From Saprospiraceae bacterium (GTDB lineage Bacteria > Bacteroidota > Bacteroidia > Chitinophagales > Saprospiraceae), in assembly GCA_016714985.1 (NCBI GenBank), contig JADKBS010000024.1:62001-126000 (forward strand): a stretch of DNA of 64,000 bases, read 5' to 3'. Below, one piece after another: positions 27,711-36,679 of this stretch. The notes below the pieces were generated by a model, which worked only from the letters and a program-made list of their open reading frames with translations, ran no database searches and was not told where the DNA came from. The translations under genes and the position numbers were made by a program. Position 1 is the first letter of the stretch. Every line of letters starts with the position of its first letter.

Positions 27711-30110
27711 ATGAAACAACAGTTTTTCACCCTTGGTTTCCTGCTGCTCGGTTTGCTGAAAACCTTTGCCCAGACCGAAACCATCGTCGTTGGCGAAGCC
27801 AACAAAAGCCCAAGCAAACAGGCCACCCTGAGCGGCCGGGTGTTTGATGCGGCGAATGGCGAGCCTATCGCAGGGGCCGTTTTGCAGCTAAAACCCTCCG
27901 ACAACCATGCGGTGACGGAGGCGGACGGGCGCTTTAAAGTAACGGCGGCTGTTGGAGATTACACGCTGGAAATCAGCTATTTAGGTTACGAAAATTCCAC
28001 CGCAAACCTCCAACTGCGGGGCAATGGGGAACGGGATTTCCGGCTGGCGGAATCAGCCATCGCCTTGGAGCAGGTCACCGTCACCGAAACCCGCAACAAC
28101 GACAACGTGCGGGAAGTGCTGGCGGGCGTGGAGCAACTTAGCATCGAGCGGATGCAGCGGCAGGCGAAGTTTTTGGGCGAAACGGACGTGCTGCGCAGCC
28201 TCCAGTCGGTGAGCGGCGTGACGAGCGTGGGCGAGGGCGCTTCCGGCTTCAACGTGCGGGGCGGCAACACCGACGAGAACCTGATTCTGATGGACGGTAA
28301 CCTCGTGTTCAACCCTGTGCATGCCCTCGGTTTTTTCTCGCTTTTCCACCCGGACATGGTGCAGGGCGTGACCTTATTCAAGGGCGGCGTGCCAGCCAAA
28401 TACGGCGGGCGGCTCTCCTCGGTGCTCGATGTAAAACTTCGAGAAGGCGACGACCAGCGGCTTTCGGCGAAGGGCGGCGTGGGCATCGCCACTTCCCGGC
28501 TCGTGCTGGAGGGGCCGATTGTGAAGGACAAGGCGTCGTTCATCGTGGGGGCACGGGCCAGCTACGTGGACTGGATGCTGAAGCGCACCAACAACGTGGA
28601 CCTGCGCAAGAGCCAAGCCTTTTTCTACGACCTGACGGCCAAGGTGGACGCCCGTTTGACGAAGACGACCAAATTCGGCTTCACGGCTTTCAATACGCAC
28701 GACGATTTCCAGTTTGCCGATGAGGTTAAATTCGAGTACGCCACGTCGAGCGCCAACGCCTACCTCAAGCAGTTGATTGGCCAGAAAATCAACCTGACGG
28801 CGCAGGTGAACGCCGGGGAATACCAGAGCGATTTGTACGACGTGAACGGCAACGACCAGTCGCAGTTCACCAACCGGATTCGGTTTTTGCGGGGCAATTT
28901 TGGGGGCGTTGCGCAACTCACAAAAGCCTACAACATGGAGGCGGGCGTGGAGCAGACCCGCTACCGGGTGTCGCCGGGCAAGCTGGCGCCGCTGTCGGAT
29001 TCCAACGTGAAGCCCGACCAACTGGCCGACCAGGAGGGCTTCGAGACCAGTTTTTACCTGAACAACCAAGTGGCTTTTGGTGAAAAAATCGAGGTGATGC
29101 TGGGCGGGCGCTATACCATTTTCCAAAACCGGGGGCCGGAGCAGGTCTATCTTTACGAGCCGGGCAAGCCGAAGCGGGAGCAGACCATCGTTGATTCGCT
29201 CTCGTTTGCCGAAGGCGAAGAAATCGCCAGCTACACGGGCTTCGAGCCTCGTTTTTCGCTGCGGGTGAGCACGGGCGAAAACAGTTCCATCAAGGCGGGC
29301 TACAACCGCTCGTACCAGTATTTCAGCCAAGTTTCCAACACGGCCTCGGCCACGCCCATCGATATTTGGCAGCTCTCGAATTACCATGTCAAGCCGCAGC
29401 GAGCCGATAATTTCTCGGTGGGCTACCACCATAATTTCAACGAGAATATTGACCAGACTTACCTCACGGTTTTTTACCGCAAGATCGAAAACCTTATCGA
29501 CTACAAGGATTTTGCGAAGCTGCTGCTCAACCGCCATATTGAAACGGAACTGGTGACGGGCAAGGGAAAGGCGTACGGCGTAGAGTTTTACCTGAAAAAA
29601 AGCCTGCGGCAGCACCAGTTCGAACTGAACTACACCTATTCCCGCACCCTGCGCCAAGTGGTGCGGAGCGAGGTGCAAGCGCCCATCAACCGGGGCGACT
29701 GGTACCCCAGCAACTACGACAAGCCGCACAGTTTCAACCTCAATTATTTCTGGCAAATCAAGCCAAAAAGCAGCCTGTCCGCCAATTTCACTTACAGCAC
29801 TGGGCGGCCCACGACGGCCCCGGTCAGCTCGTTCAGCAGCGGCAACGTGCTCACAGCGCCCGTTTACTCGGAGCGCAACCAGTTCCGCATACCCGATTAC
29901 CACCGCCTCGACGTGGCCTATTCCGTCGGGCCGTGGGGCAAAAAGGAGCGCTGGCGCAACAGCCTTACTTTCTCGATTTATAACCTGTATTTTAGGAAAA
30001 ACGCCTTCTCCGTTTTCTTCCGCCAGAACCCGTTCCAGAGCGTGACCGCCTACCGGGTGGCCGTGCTCGGCTCGATGTTCCCGGCGGTGACGTATGATTT
30101 CGAATTCTAA
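27711..30110 (+). CDS. TonB-dependent receptor with carboxypeptidase-regulatory N-terminus
   Basis: The protein has about 799 residues. The start at 27711 (MKQQFFTLGFLLLGLL) gives a clean signal peptide. A carboxypeptidase-regulatory-like domain (LSGRVFDAANGEPIAGAVL) precedes a plug with LRSLQSVSGVTSVGEGASGFNVRGG and LILMDGNLVFNPVHALGFFS. The barrel ends PAVTYDFEF. This type is usually paired with a DUF4249 lipoprotein, and such a gene does follow at 30232. The ligand is unknown; iron, siderophore and small peptide are possibilities for this subgroup. Confidence 0.92.
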   Translation: MKQQFFTLGFLLLGLLKTFAQTETIVVGEANKSPSKQATLSGRVFDAANGEPIAGAVLQLKPSDNHAVTEADGRFKVTAAVGDYTLEISYLGYENSTANLQLRGNGERDFRLAESAIALEQVTVTETRNNDNVREVLAGVEQLSIERMQRQAKFLGETDVLRSLQSVSGVTSVGEGASGFNVRGGNTDENLILMDGNLVFNPVHALGFFSLFHPDMVQGVTLFKGGVPAKYGGRLSSVLDVKLREGDDQRLSAKGGVGIATSRLVLEGPIVKDKASFIVGARASYVDWMLKRTNNVDLRKSQAFFYDLTAKVDARLTKTTKFGFTAFNTHDDFQFADEVKFEYATSSANAYLKQLIGQKINLTAQVNAGEYQSDLYDVNGNDQSQFTNRIRFLRGNFGGVAQLTKAYNMEAGVEQTRYRVSPGKLAPLSDSNVKPDQLADQEGFETSFYLNNQVAFGEKIEVMLGGRYTIFQNRGPEQVYLYEPGKPKREQTIVDSLSFAEGEEIASYTGFEPRFSLRVSTGENSSIKAGYNRSYQYFSQVSNTASATPIDIWQLSNYHVKPQRADNFSVGYHHNFNENIDQTYLTVFYRKIENLIDYKDFAKLLLNRHIETELVTGKGKAYGVEFYLKKSLRQHQFELNYTYSRTLRQVVRSEVQAPINRGDWYPSNYDKPHSFNLNYFWQIKPKSSLSANFTYSTGRPTTAPVSSFSSGNVLTAPVYSERNQFRIPDYHRLDVAYSVGPWGKKERWRNSLTFSIYNLYFRKNAFSVFFRQNPFQSVTAYRVAVLGSMFPAVTYDFEF

Positions 30111-30207
30111 ACCAGTCTTCAGTCCGACAGTCCGCAGTCCGGCAGTCGGGGGCTGCTACCACGGTACTGACTGCGGACTGTCGGACTGAAGACTGAAGAC
30201 TGCGGCC
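30111..30207. repeat. Palindromic heptamer element upstream of the DUF4249 gene
   Basis: Two perfect 26-bp inverted arms (30114-30139 and 30169-30194), built of AGTCCGAC/AGTCCGC units, flank the core GGGCTGCTACCACGG. The element matches the one inside the FG-GAP gene at 20083-20160. A related copy with the core in the opposite orientation lies after the DUF4249 gene (31277-31354). Confidence 0.85.
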
Positions 30208-30231
30208 AACGGATTTTTAAAAAATGCTTGT

Positions 30232-31278
30232 ATGAAAAAAATAGCCACTCTTTTCGCACTGCTGTTGATGTCCCTGCTACTCGTCCGGTGCATTGACGAG
30301 GTGAAGCTCGACATAGACAGCAACCGAACTTGGGTCAACGTGGACGGCCTCGTGACTGACAGCCTGCAAGTGCAGACCATCAAAATAAAGCGGAGCGCCG
30401 TGATTGGCGTCGGCAACGACAATATCCTGACGCCCGTGGAAGGCTGCACGGTGAAGGTGCTCGACGATGGGGGGCAAAGCTTCGATTTCACGGAAACGGA
30501 ACCAGGTGTTTACACCCATGAAATGCAAGGCGTGCCCGGTAGGACCTACTACATGGAGGCGAAATTGCCCGATGGAAAAACCATCCTGAGCCGCCCGTCG
30601 GTGCTGATGAAGGCTCCTCCCCTGCTGCCAATCACCGCCGAAGTGACCCAGAAAACGACCATCGGGACAAATGGCCGGGCCATCACCACCAACCAATTGT
30701 CGTTGGGGATGAACACGGAAATTGGTGCGTCGGAACGCCCCTACCTTCGCTGGCGGGCTACGGGCGAATACGAGTTCAAGGAAGCCTACCCAATGGCACT
30801 CAACACCAAAACCTGCTACATCAAGAACAACCTCGATTTCAACAATATCAAGATATTCGACCCCAGCGAATTGGAAGGCACTTCCCTCAAAGACGAACCG
30901 TTCCTCAACACAGCCTTCGACTACCGCTTTGCCGACCAGTATTGTTTTCACCTGTTCCAATACGCCATGAGCGAGGACGAGTACCAGTATTGGGAACAAA
31001 TGCGGGACATCGTGACCATTGACGGCAGCCTCTTCGACCCGCCGCCGGGCACGGTGCAGGGCAACCTCTACGACCCCAACGACCCCGACGAACTGATTCT
31101 AGGCTATTTTTCCGTGGCAGGCGTGGCTTATAGCCGGGAGTTCGTGAACGCCAATTCCTTGGGCTTTTTCGTGGAACCAAGGTGCAGTTCACTCCCTTTC
31201 CGGCCTCAGTACCCCGACTGCCGGGCATGTGAAACCATTCTTTTCAGCAGCCTCGAAAAACCGTTGTATTGGCCGTAG
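30232..31278 (+). CDS. DUF4249-family lipoprotein
   Basis: The 348-residue protein has a lipoprotein signal with Cys in LLLVRC. It begins like DUF4249 members: WVNVDGLVTDSLQVQTIKIKR, then GCTVKVLDDGG and GVPGRTYYMEA. The domain has two beta-sandwich-like parts and ends with a Cys-containing FRPQYPDCRACETI segment. DUF4249 genes are regularly next to a TonB receptor, as here, and are presumed to be its surface partner. The gene is bracketed by two members of one palindromic repeat family. Confidence 0.85.
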   Translation: MKKIATLFALLLMSLLLVRCIDEVKLDIDSNRTWVNVDGLVTDSLQVQTIKIKRSAVIGVGNDNILTPVEGCTVKVLDDGGQSFDFTETEPGVYTHEMQGVPGRTYYMEAKLPDGKTILSRPSVLMKAPPLLPITAEVTQKTTIGTNGRAITTNQLSLGMNTEIGASERPYLRWRATGEYEFKEAYPMALNTKTCYIKNNLDFNNIKIFDPSELEGTSLKDEPFLNTAFDYRFADQYCFHLFQYAMSEDEYQYWEQMRDIVTIDGSLFDPPPGTVQGNLYDPNDPDELILGYFSVAGVAYSREFVNANSLGFFVEPRCSSLPFRPQYPDCRACETILFSSLEKPLYWP

Positions 31279-31354
31279 TCTTCAGTCCGGCAGCCCGGCA
31301 GTCGATACCGTGGTAGCAGCAACCGACTGAAGACTGCTGGACTGAAGGCTGCGA
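31277..31354. repeat. Palindromic heptamer element after the DUF4249 gene
   Basis: AGTCTTCAGTCCGGCAGCCC on the left and an inverted set ending GACTGAAGGCTGC on the right flank TACCGTGGTAGCAGC. That core is the reverse complement of the core of the element at 30111-30207. Confidence 0.75.
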
Positions 31355-31368
31355 TTAAAAATTTCAGC

Positions 31369-32835
31369 ATGAAAAAAAACTACCTACTCCTGTTGCTACT
31401 GCCGTTTTTGGGTTGCAAGCCTGAGCAACAGCTTGACAACTGGTTTGCCACGCTGCCTGACCACGGCACGAATTCGTCGCCCCAACTGGCCGATTTGACG
31501 GGAGACGGCATCCTCGACGTGGTCATCGGGGCGGGTAAAAACGAATGGCAGCGTAGCGATACCGCCGTGGTAGCTCTGGATGGTACGAACGGCAAGCTGC
31601 TTTGGGCGGTGGCTGCGCCAAACCAAGTGACGGGCACGGCCACCTTCCTTGATGTGACGAAGGATGGCGTCTCCGATGTTTTCATCGGTGGCCGAAGCGC
31701 CTTCATGGTTGGCATCAATGGAAAAACGGGCGAGTTGCTTTGGCAATACCAACTGCCAAAAGACACGTCGGGCGCTATCCGCTTCGCAACGCATAACTTC
31801 TTCAACGCACAGCCCGTGCCCGACCAATCGGGCGACGGGATTCAGGATTTGCTGGTGGCCAATGGCGGCAACCCGCTGTCCTATCCCAACACCGCCGATG
31901 GACGGGAGCCAGGCGTGCTGATGGTGCTGGAAAGCACGACGGGCAAGGTGCTAGCCGTCGCTGCCGTGCCAGATGGGCGGGAAACTTACCTCTCACCCTT
32001 GTTTTTTGATTTTGGAAAAAACGGCAGCCCGGAGGTCATCTTCGGCACGGGCGGCGAGACCATCGGCGGCGGGCTGTACCGGGCGGCTTTCGCTGATTTG
32101 ATGAAAAATGACTTGAGCAAAGCCGTGGCGCTCACGCAAGTCATGGGCCACGGTTTCATCGCCCCGCCGGTGCTGGCAGATGTGACGCAGGATGGCGTTG
32201 CCGACATTGTGGCCAACAACCAAGGCGGCATCTTGATGGCATTTGATGGCAAAACTGACAAGCTCCTTTGGCAACTGAAGGTGGACAGCACCGAGTCGAG
32301 CAGCAGTTTGGCGGTCGGTTATTTCAACGACGACGGAGTGCCGGACTTCTTCGGGCAGTATGCCGTGGGCGTTTGGCCAGACAACTCAGGCTCCCACCAA
32401 TTGGCCGTGGATGGCCGAACTGGCCAAATCATCAAGGAATACCGATTGGGCTGCACGGGTTTTTTTAGCCCGGTCGCATTTGACATGGACGGCAATGGCA
32501 CGGACGAGGTACTGATGAGCGTCAACAACTACAATTGCAAAGGCATCCATGTGGTGGGCTGCCAACATTACCTCGCCTTGTTTGATTTCAAAAAAGGTGT
32601 GCGGCAGTTCAGCGAGCAAAAAAAAGTGAAGAACCTTTCCACCACCCCTTGGGTCGGAGACATGGACGGCGACGGCCTGTACGACGTGGTTTACAGTGTT
32701 CAGGCCAACACCTCCATTATCATCGAGTTCTATGGAATGGCCGTGGTGCGGCAGGAGTCGAGGCAAAAGCTGAAAAAACGGCCAAATTGGGGTGCGTACA
32801 TGGGTACGGCCGGGGATGGGGTTTTTAGAAATTGA
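31369..32835 (+). CDS. PQQ-like/FG-GAP beta-propeller lipoprotein
   Basis: The 488-residue protein has a lipoprotein signal (LLPFLGC). Alternating PQQ-type blade motifs (VVALDGTNGKLLWAVAAP; MVGINGKTGELLWQY) and FG-GAP-like loops (DLTGDGILDVVIG; DMDGDGLYDVVYS) indicate one propeller of seven or eight blades. No quinone-enzyme catalytic residues are evident. It lies between the DUF4249 gene and GH51 and may be a surface binding protein. Confidence 0.78.
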   Translation: MKKNYLLLLLLPFLGCKPEQQLDNWFATLPDHGTNSSPQLADLTGDGILDVVIGAGKNEWQRSDTAVVALDGTNGKLLWAVAAPNQVTGTATFLDVTKDGVSDVFIGGRSAFMVGINGKTGELLWQYQLPKDTSGAIRFATHNFFNAQPVPDQSGDGIQDLLVANGGNPLSYPNTADGREPGVLMVLESTTGKVLAVAAVPDGRETYLSPLFFDFGKNGSPEVIFGTGGETIGGGLYRAAFADLMKNDLSKAVALTQVMGHGFIAPPVLADVTQDGVADIVANNQGGILMAFDGKTDKLLWQLKVDSTESSSSLAVGYFNDDGVPDFFGQYAVGVWPDNSGSHQLAVDGRTGQIIKEYRLGCTGFFSPVAFDMDGNGTDEVLMSVNNYNCKGIHVVGCQHYLALFDFKKGVRQFSEQKKVKNLSTTPWVGDMDGDGLYDVVYSVQANTSIIIEFYGMAVVRQESRQKLKKRPNWGAYMGTAGDGVFRN

Positions 32836-32848
32836 CCAAACCAGATGT

Positions 32849-32868
32849 CTGCCTGTCGGCAGTTTTTT
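32849..32868 (+). terminator. Intrinsic terminator before GH51
   Basis: CTGCC and GGCAG pair around a TGTC loop and are followed by six T. It separates the propeller gene from GH51. Confidence 0.6.
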
Positions 32869-32900
32869 CAAGATATTTTCAATTAAAAAACATCAACATC

Positions 32901-34445
32901 ATGCGAAAAATCTTCCTTTCCTTATGCTTTGCGCATTGCGCAATGACAGCATTTTCCCAAAACCAAATAACGTTGAACGCTGACCTTGCCAAGACGCAAA
33001 TCAGCAAGCATATCTACGGCCACTTCGCCGAGCACTTGGGCAGGTGCATTTACGATGGCATCTATGTTGGCGACAAAAACGCCAAAATCCCGAACACGAA
33101 CGGGGTGCGCAACGATGTCATCAAGGCGCTCAAGGATTTGCAGATACCCAACCTGCGGTGGCCGGGCGGCTGCTTCGCCGACACCTATCACTGGAAGGAG
33201 GCCATCGGGCCAAAGGACAAGCGGAAGCCCATCGAGAACCTTGCTTGGGGCAACGTCAAGGAGGACAACAGCTTCGGCACCAACGAGTTTCTGGACATGT
33301 GCGAGCTGCTCGGTGCGGAACCCTATTTGGCCACGAACATGAACACGGGCACGGTGCAGGAGGCCGTTGAGTGGGTGCAGTACGCCAATTCCAAAAACGG
33401 CACCAGCTACCTCACCGATATGCGGGCCGCCAATGGACGGGACAAGCCTTGGAACGTGAAATATTGGGGCATCGGCAACGAGTCGTGGGACTGCGGCGGC
33501 GACATGAAAGTGGAGCACTACCTAAACCTGTACAGGCAATACGCCACGGCCATGACCAGCTATGCCAACACGGAAAAACTGTTCAGGATTGCCGTCGGGC
33601 CGGGCAGCCCCAATCATTACCATTGGACGGAGGAAATCATGAAAACCCTGCCCGCCAAGAGGTTCGAGGGCATTTCCATCCACCATTATTCGGTGATTGA
33701 CTGGAGCAAGAAAGGCTCATCCGACCAGTTTTCCGACAAGGAGTATTTCATCACCTTGGAAAAGGCTTGGTTCATGGAGGAGTTCGTGCGCAAAAACAAG
33801 GAAATGATGGACAAATACGACCCCGAAAAGCGGGTCGCCCTGATTGTGGACGAATGGGGCGGCTGGTACGAAACCGACCCTGTGGGCAATGGCGCTTTGT
33901 ACCAACAAAACACGGTGCGGGATGCCATGATTGCGGGCCTGACGCTCAATATCTTCAACAACCACGCCGACCGGGTGCGCATGGCAAACTTGGCGCAAAC
34001 CGTGAACGTGCTTCAAGCGGTCATCCTCACCAAAGCAGAAAAAATGGTGCTGACACCCACCTACCACGTCATGGAGATGTACAAAGTACACCAGGACGCT
34101 ACATTGGTGCCCGTTCAGGCAGTTTCCAATGATTTTATGATGGATGGCAAGCGTATCTCGGCGATTTCGGTCTCTGCTTCGTTAGACAAGTCAAAAAAAA
34201 TGCATGTTTCATTGGTCAATCTCGATAATGTGAACAACCAAAAAGTAGAGATTTCGCTCAAAGGATACAAGGCAGGAAAAGTGACCGGTAGGGTATTGAC
34301 CTCAGCGAAGGTTCAAGACGGCAACACATTTGACAACCCCACCAAGGTAACGCCTGGCACCTTCAGCGATGCCACCATTTCAGGCAACACGCTGGTGGTG
34401 AACATGCCTAAGAATGCAGTGGTGGTATTGGAGATAAGTGAGTAA
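32901..34445 (+). CDS. GH51 alpha-L-arabinofuranosidase, secreted
   Basis: The 514-residue enzyme removes alpha-L-arabinofuranosyl side chains from arabinoxylan or arabinan. The start at 32901 (MRKIFLSLCFAHCAMTAFSQ) gives a signal peptide. The barrel begins with the GH51 hallmark ISKHIYGHFAEHLGRCIYDG. Acid/base Glu is about residue 194 (WGIGNESWD) and nucleophile Glu about 318 (LIVDEWGGWY). A C-terminal beta-sandwich completes the family layout. It is about 15 kb from the main xylan genes but fits the same substrate. A strong terminator follows. Confidence 0.95.
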   Translation: MRKIFLSLCFAHCAMTAFSQNQITLNADLAKTQISKHIYGHFAEHLGRCIYDGIYVGDKNAKIPNTNGVRNDVIKALKDLQIPNLRWPGGCFADTYHWKEAIGPKDKRKPIENLAWGNVKEDNSFGTNEFLDMCELLGAEPYLATNMNTGTVQEAVEWVQYANSKNGTSYLTDMRAANGRDKPWNVKYWGIGNESWDCGGDMKVEHYLNLYRQYATAMTSYANTEKLFRIAVGPGSPNHYHWTEEIMKTLPAKRFEGISIHHYSVIDWSKKGSSDQFSDKEYFITLEKAWFMEEFVRKNKEMMDKYDPEKRVALIVDEWGGWYETDPVGNGALYQQNTVRDAMIAGLTLNIFNNHADRVRMANLAQTVNVLQAVILTKAEKMVLTPTYHVMEMYKVHQDATLVPVQAVSNDFMMDGKRISAISVSASLDKSKKMHVSLVNLDNVNNQKVEISLKGYKAGKVTGRVLTSAKVQDGNTFDNPTKVTPGTFSDATISGNTLVVNMPKNAVVVLEISE

Positions 34446-34504
34446 GTAATGCTAATATGAGTTAGCTTGGCATTGCCCCAAAAACTAATTGGGGTCTCCT
34501 TTAG

Positions 34505-34546
34505 AAGGCTAAAATGTTGATTTGCAACATTTTAGCCTTAATTTTA
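34505..34546. terminator. Intrinsic terminator after GH51
   Basis: A perfect 15-bp stem (34505-34519 with 34525-34539) around ATTTG is followed by AATTTTATT. The flanks allow it to serve the convergent - strand gene ending at 34708 as well. Confidence 0.85.
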
Positions 34547-34707
34547 TTAAGAAAAATGCCCCAAAAAGCACAGATAGCATAAATTGCGATACGCAAACAA
34601 TATTCGTTCACCAAAGGAAGCCAGACAAGATTTTGCAGACCTCAGTTTTTCCCGCCAAAGTGGACCTGAACATGTTATGCCTGCCACAAAAGGACTGGCA
34701 GAAACCT

Positions 34708-35694
34708 TTATTGGTGCTTAGTTGGGGTGGGTATTTTTGTGGCAAGTCCGAGACAAACAGCGCCTGTGCCCAGCATGAAATAATAAGTCGAGAACCGCCA
34801 AGCAAGCATTACCAAGTTGGCCATTCCTTCTGGGAAACAGCCAGTGAAAATAAGCAGGAACCCTGCCTCTGCACCACCCGTCGCTCCGGGTGTGGGAGTC
34901 AGCATCATGGCTACGAACACCATCCATTGCAACAACAGAAGACGCACCCAGTCAGCTTCCAAGCCCAACATTCGCACTACCGCCAGTAGTATGCAAAACC
35001 GGGTCAGCCATTGTGCAGCGATGGCCAGGGAACTCCAAATGAACGGCTTTCTGCCCTTGGTAAATATCAGCGAAAAGGAGATTTGAAACTCCCTCCAAGT
35101 GCGTTGCATTTTCTCTCCCCACCGAGGTCGCCCTCCATTTTTTTTGAAGAACCGAAAGGCCAGGAATCCCACCGCCCATAGCCCCATCAGCAAGGCCACC
35201 GCCTCCAGCCTGTGGCCATGCAGGAAATGCCCAGCATGTTGCCATAGTGGATTGTCCCAATTATGGGTTAGGGATAGGGAAATAGGTATTGCAACGACAT
35301 AGAAGAACACATCTTCCAAGCTGCCCCAAAGCGTGAGCGTAGCGGCCTGCCCTGGCCGATAGCCCTGCTGTACCAGCATTGCTGCCTTGAACGGCGCTCC
35401 TCCCACTGCGGCCGGCATCGCAACCCCTCCCACATCGGTGGCAATGGCGATGCGGAGAAACTGCCTCCAAGCGATGTCCACACCAAAAAAGCGGCTCCAG
35501 ATGGCCAATCTAATGGCATGCCACACCCACGGCAAGAGCGCCAACAGCATTGCGACCAGCATCCATCCAAACGAGAAATTAGCGGCGCTCAGCCTACTGC
35601 GGTCTGTGGCAAACCATGCATAGGCCAAGTTGCCAAGCACACCAAGGCAAATGACGGGCACAAATCTTGGGAGGAGCTTATCAAGGCGACCCAT
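34708..35694 (-). CDS. YbhN/LPG-synthase-TM-type integral membrane protein
   Basis: The protein has about 328 residues and roughly eight hydrophobic segments. The ATG at 35694 (MGRLDKLLPRF) is chosen over an upstream TTG. Motifs fit the lysylphosphatidylglycerol-synthase transmembrane (UPF0104/YbhN) family: GGVAMPAAVGGAPFKAAM, WGSLEDVFFY and TPTPGATGGAEAGF. Members without an attached enzymatic domain are suspected lipid or polyprenol flippases. It is next to, but probably not in an operon with, the nonulosonate genes; no Pho-type repeat is seen upstream. Confidence 0.8.
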   Translation of the reverse strand: MGRLDKLLPRFVPVICLGVLGNLAYAWFATDRSRLSAANFSFGWMLVAMLLALLPWVWHAIRLAIWSRFFGVDIAWRQFLRIAIATDVGGVAMPAAVGGAPFKAAMLVQQGYRPGQAATLTLWGSLEDVFFYVVAIPISLSLTHNWDNPLWQHAGHFLHGHRLEAVALLMGLWAVGFLAFRFFKKNGGRPRWGEKMQRTWREFQISFSLIFTKGRKPFIWSSLAIAAQWLTRFCILLAVVRMLGLEADWVRLLLLQWMVFVAMMLTPTPGATGGAEAGFLLIFTGCFPEGMANLVMLAWRFSTYYFMLGTGAVCLGLATKIPTPTKHQ

Positions 35695-35853
35695 TTTGCA
35701 GCTTGTTTGGCTATTTGACAATTTTTCTTTCAACCTAAAGCCCCGATAGAGAGGGAGGTGAAAAAACAAACCAGACCAACTTGGATTTCAACTCATTGCT
35801 AATCAATAGCTTGTTTATTCATTAACGCACTGCAGGGACAGGCTATTCCTCCT

Positions 35854-36678
35854 TCACTTGGTGATTTGTTTCAAGGATTGATAGAAATTAAAAGCACTCT
35901 CCGGCTGCCCGAACTTGTGCCCGAACCAGTCACGCCGCAGCGGTTTCACCACGTCGAGGTTGCCCTGTTCCAGCAGGTACTCGGCAAAGGCCCATTGCTG
36001 GAGGTTGTCAAGGTCAACGGCGTACTCGTGCGGCACGATGCAGGGCAGAATCACGTCGCCGGTCAGGCTCTGTTTTTTCACAATGGTGTTGAAACGGATG
36101 GCCTCTACGTGGCCTGTCTGCCAGTAGGTGGCGGGTAGTTCCTGCCGGGGCATGTTGTATGCCTCGTGGAAGCTGGAATGAAGGAGCGGCTGCATCTGGC
36201 CATCTTCGATGGTCCACATTTTAAAGGGGTTTTCGCCGGACGGTGTTGCAGCACGCACACTGTCGGCATGAGGGTTTTCAAGCAGTTTTTGGATGCTCTC
36301 GTCCACCAATCCCGATGGGCGCAGCGGCGAAGTGGGACGCAGTTGCACTACGATGTCGGCTCGGTAGTCCTCGTTGAATTCGAGCCAGCGCACAGCGTGC
36401 TCTATCACCGGGAAGTCGGTGGTGGTGTCCCCGGCAAGTTCTTTCGGGCGGAGGAAGGGCACTTCGGCTCCCCATTCCCTTGCCAAGTCCGCAATCACCT
36501 CATCGTCGGTGCTGACGATGATGCGGTCAATGAGTTTTGACCTTTCTGCTGCTGCAATGCTATAGGCCAGCAGCGGGATGCCGTTCAGGAATTTTATGTT
36601 CTTTCGGGGGATGCTCTTTGAGCCGCTACGGGCGGGAATGATGGCGACGATGTGTCTGTTTTTCCATGCTTGAATCAT
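35854..36678 (-). CDS. neuA: Acylneuraminate cytidylyltransferase
   Basis: The 274-residue enzyme activates a nonulosonic acid with CTP to give the CMP-sugar. The nucleotide-binding start IIPARSGSKSIPRKNIKFL and the RIIVSTDDEVIADLA, VVQLRPTSPLR and WQTGHVEAIR segments are family hallmarks. The gene starts two bases after the end of the Gfo/Idh gene, so the three genes 38745 to 35854 form an operon. NeuB and a KdsC-like phosphatase further along (48-50 kb) supply the earlier steps. The exact sugar (Neu5Ac, KDN, legionaminate) cannot be told from sequence. Confidence 0.9.
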   Translation of the reverse strand: MIQAWKNRHIVAIIPARSGSKSIPRKNIKFLNGIPLLAYSIAAAERSKLIDRIIVSTDDEVIADLAREWGAEVPFLRPKELAGDTTTDFPVIEHAVRWLEFNEDYRADIVVQLRPTSPLRPSGLVDESIQKLLENPHADSVRAATPSGENPFKMWTIEDGQMQPLLHSSFHEAYNMPRQELPATYWQTGHVEAIRFNTIVKKQSLTGDVILPCIVPHEYAVDLDNLQQWAFAEYLLEQGNLDVVKPLRRDWFGHKFGQPESAFNFYQSLKQITK

Positions 36679-36679
36679 T

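Noticed and set aside
34522..34989. A 155-codon + strand frame after GH51
   Set aside because: It overlaps the terminator and runs antisense to the YbhN-like gene; the composition is that of a shadow frame.
35695..35853. Pho-box-like repeat before the YbhN-like gene
   Set aside because: T-rich stretches are present but no regular 11-bp TTAAC/TTCAC units.
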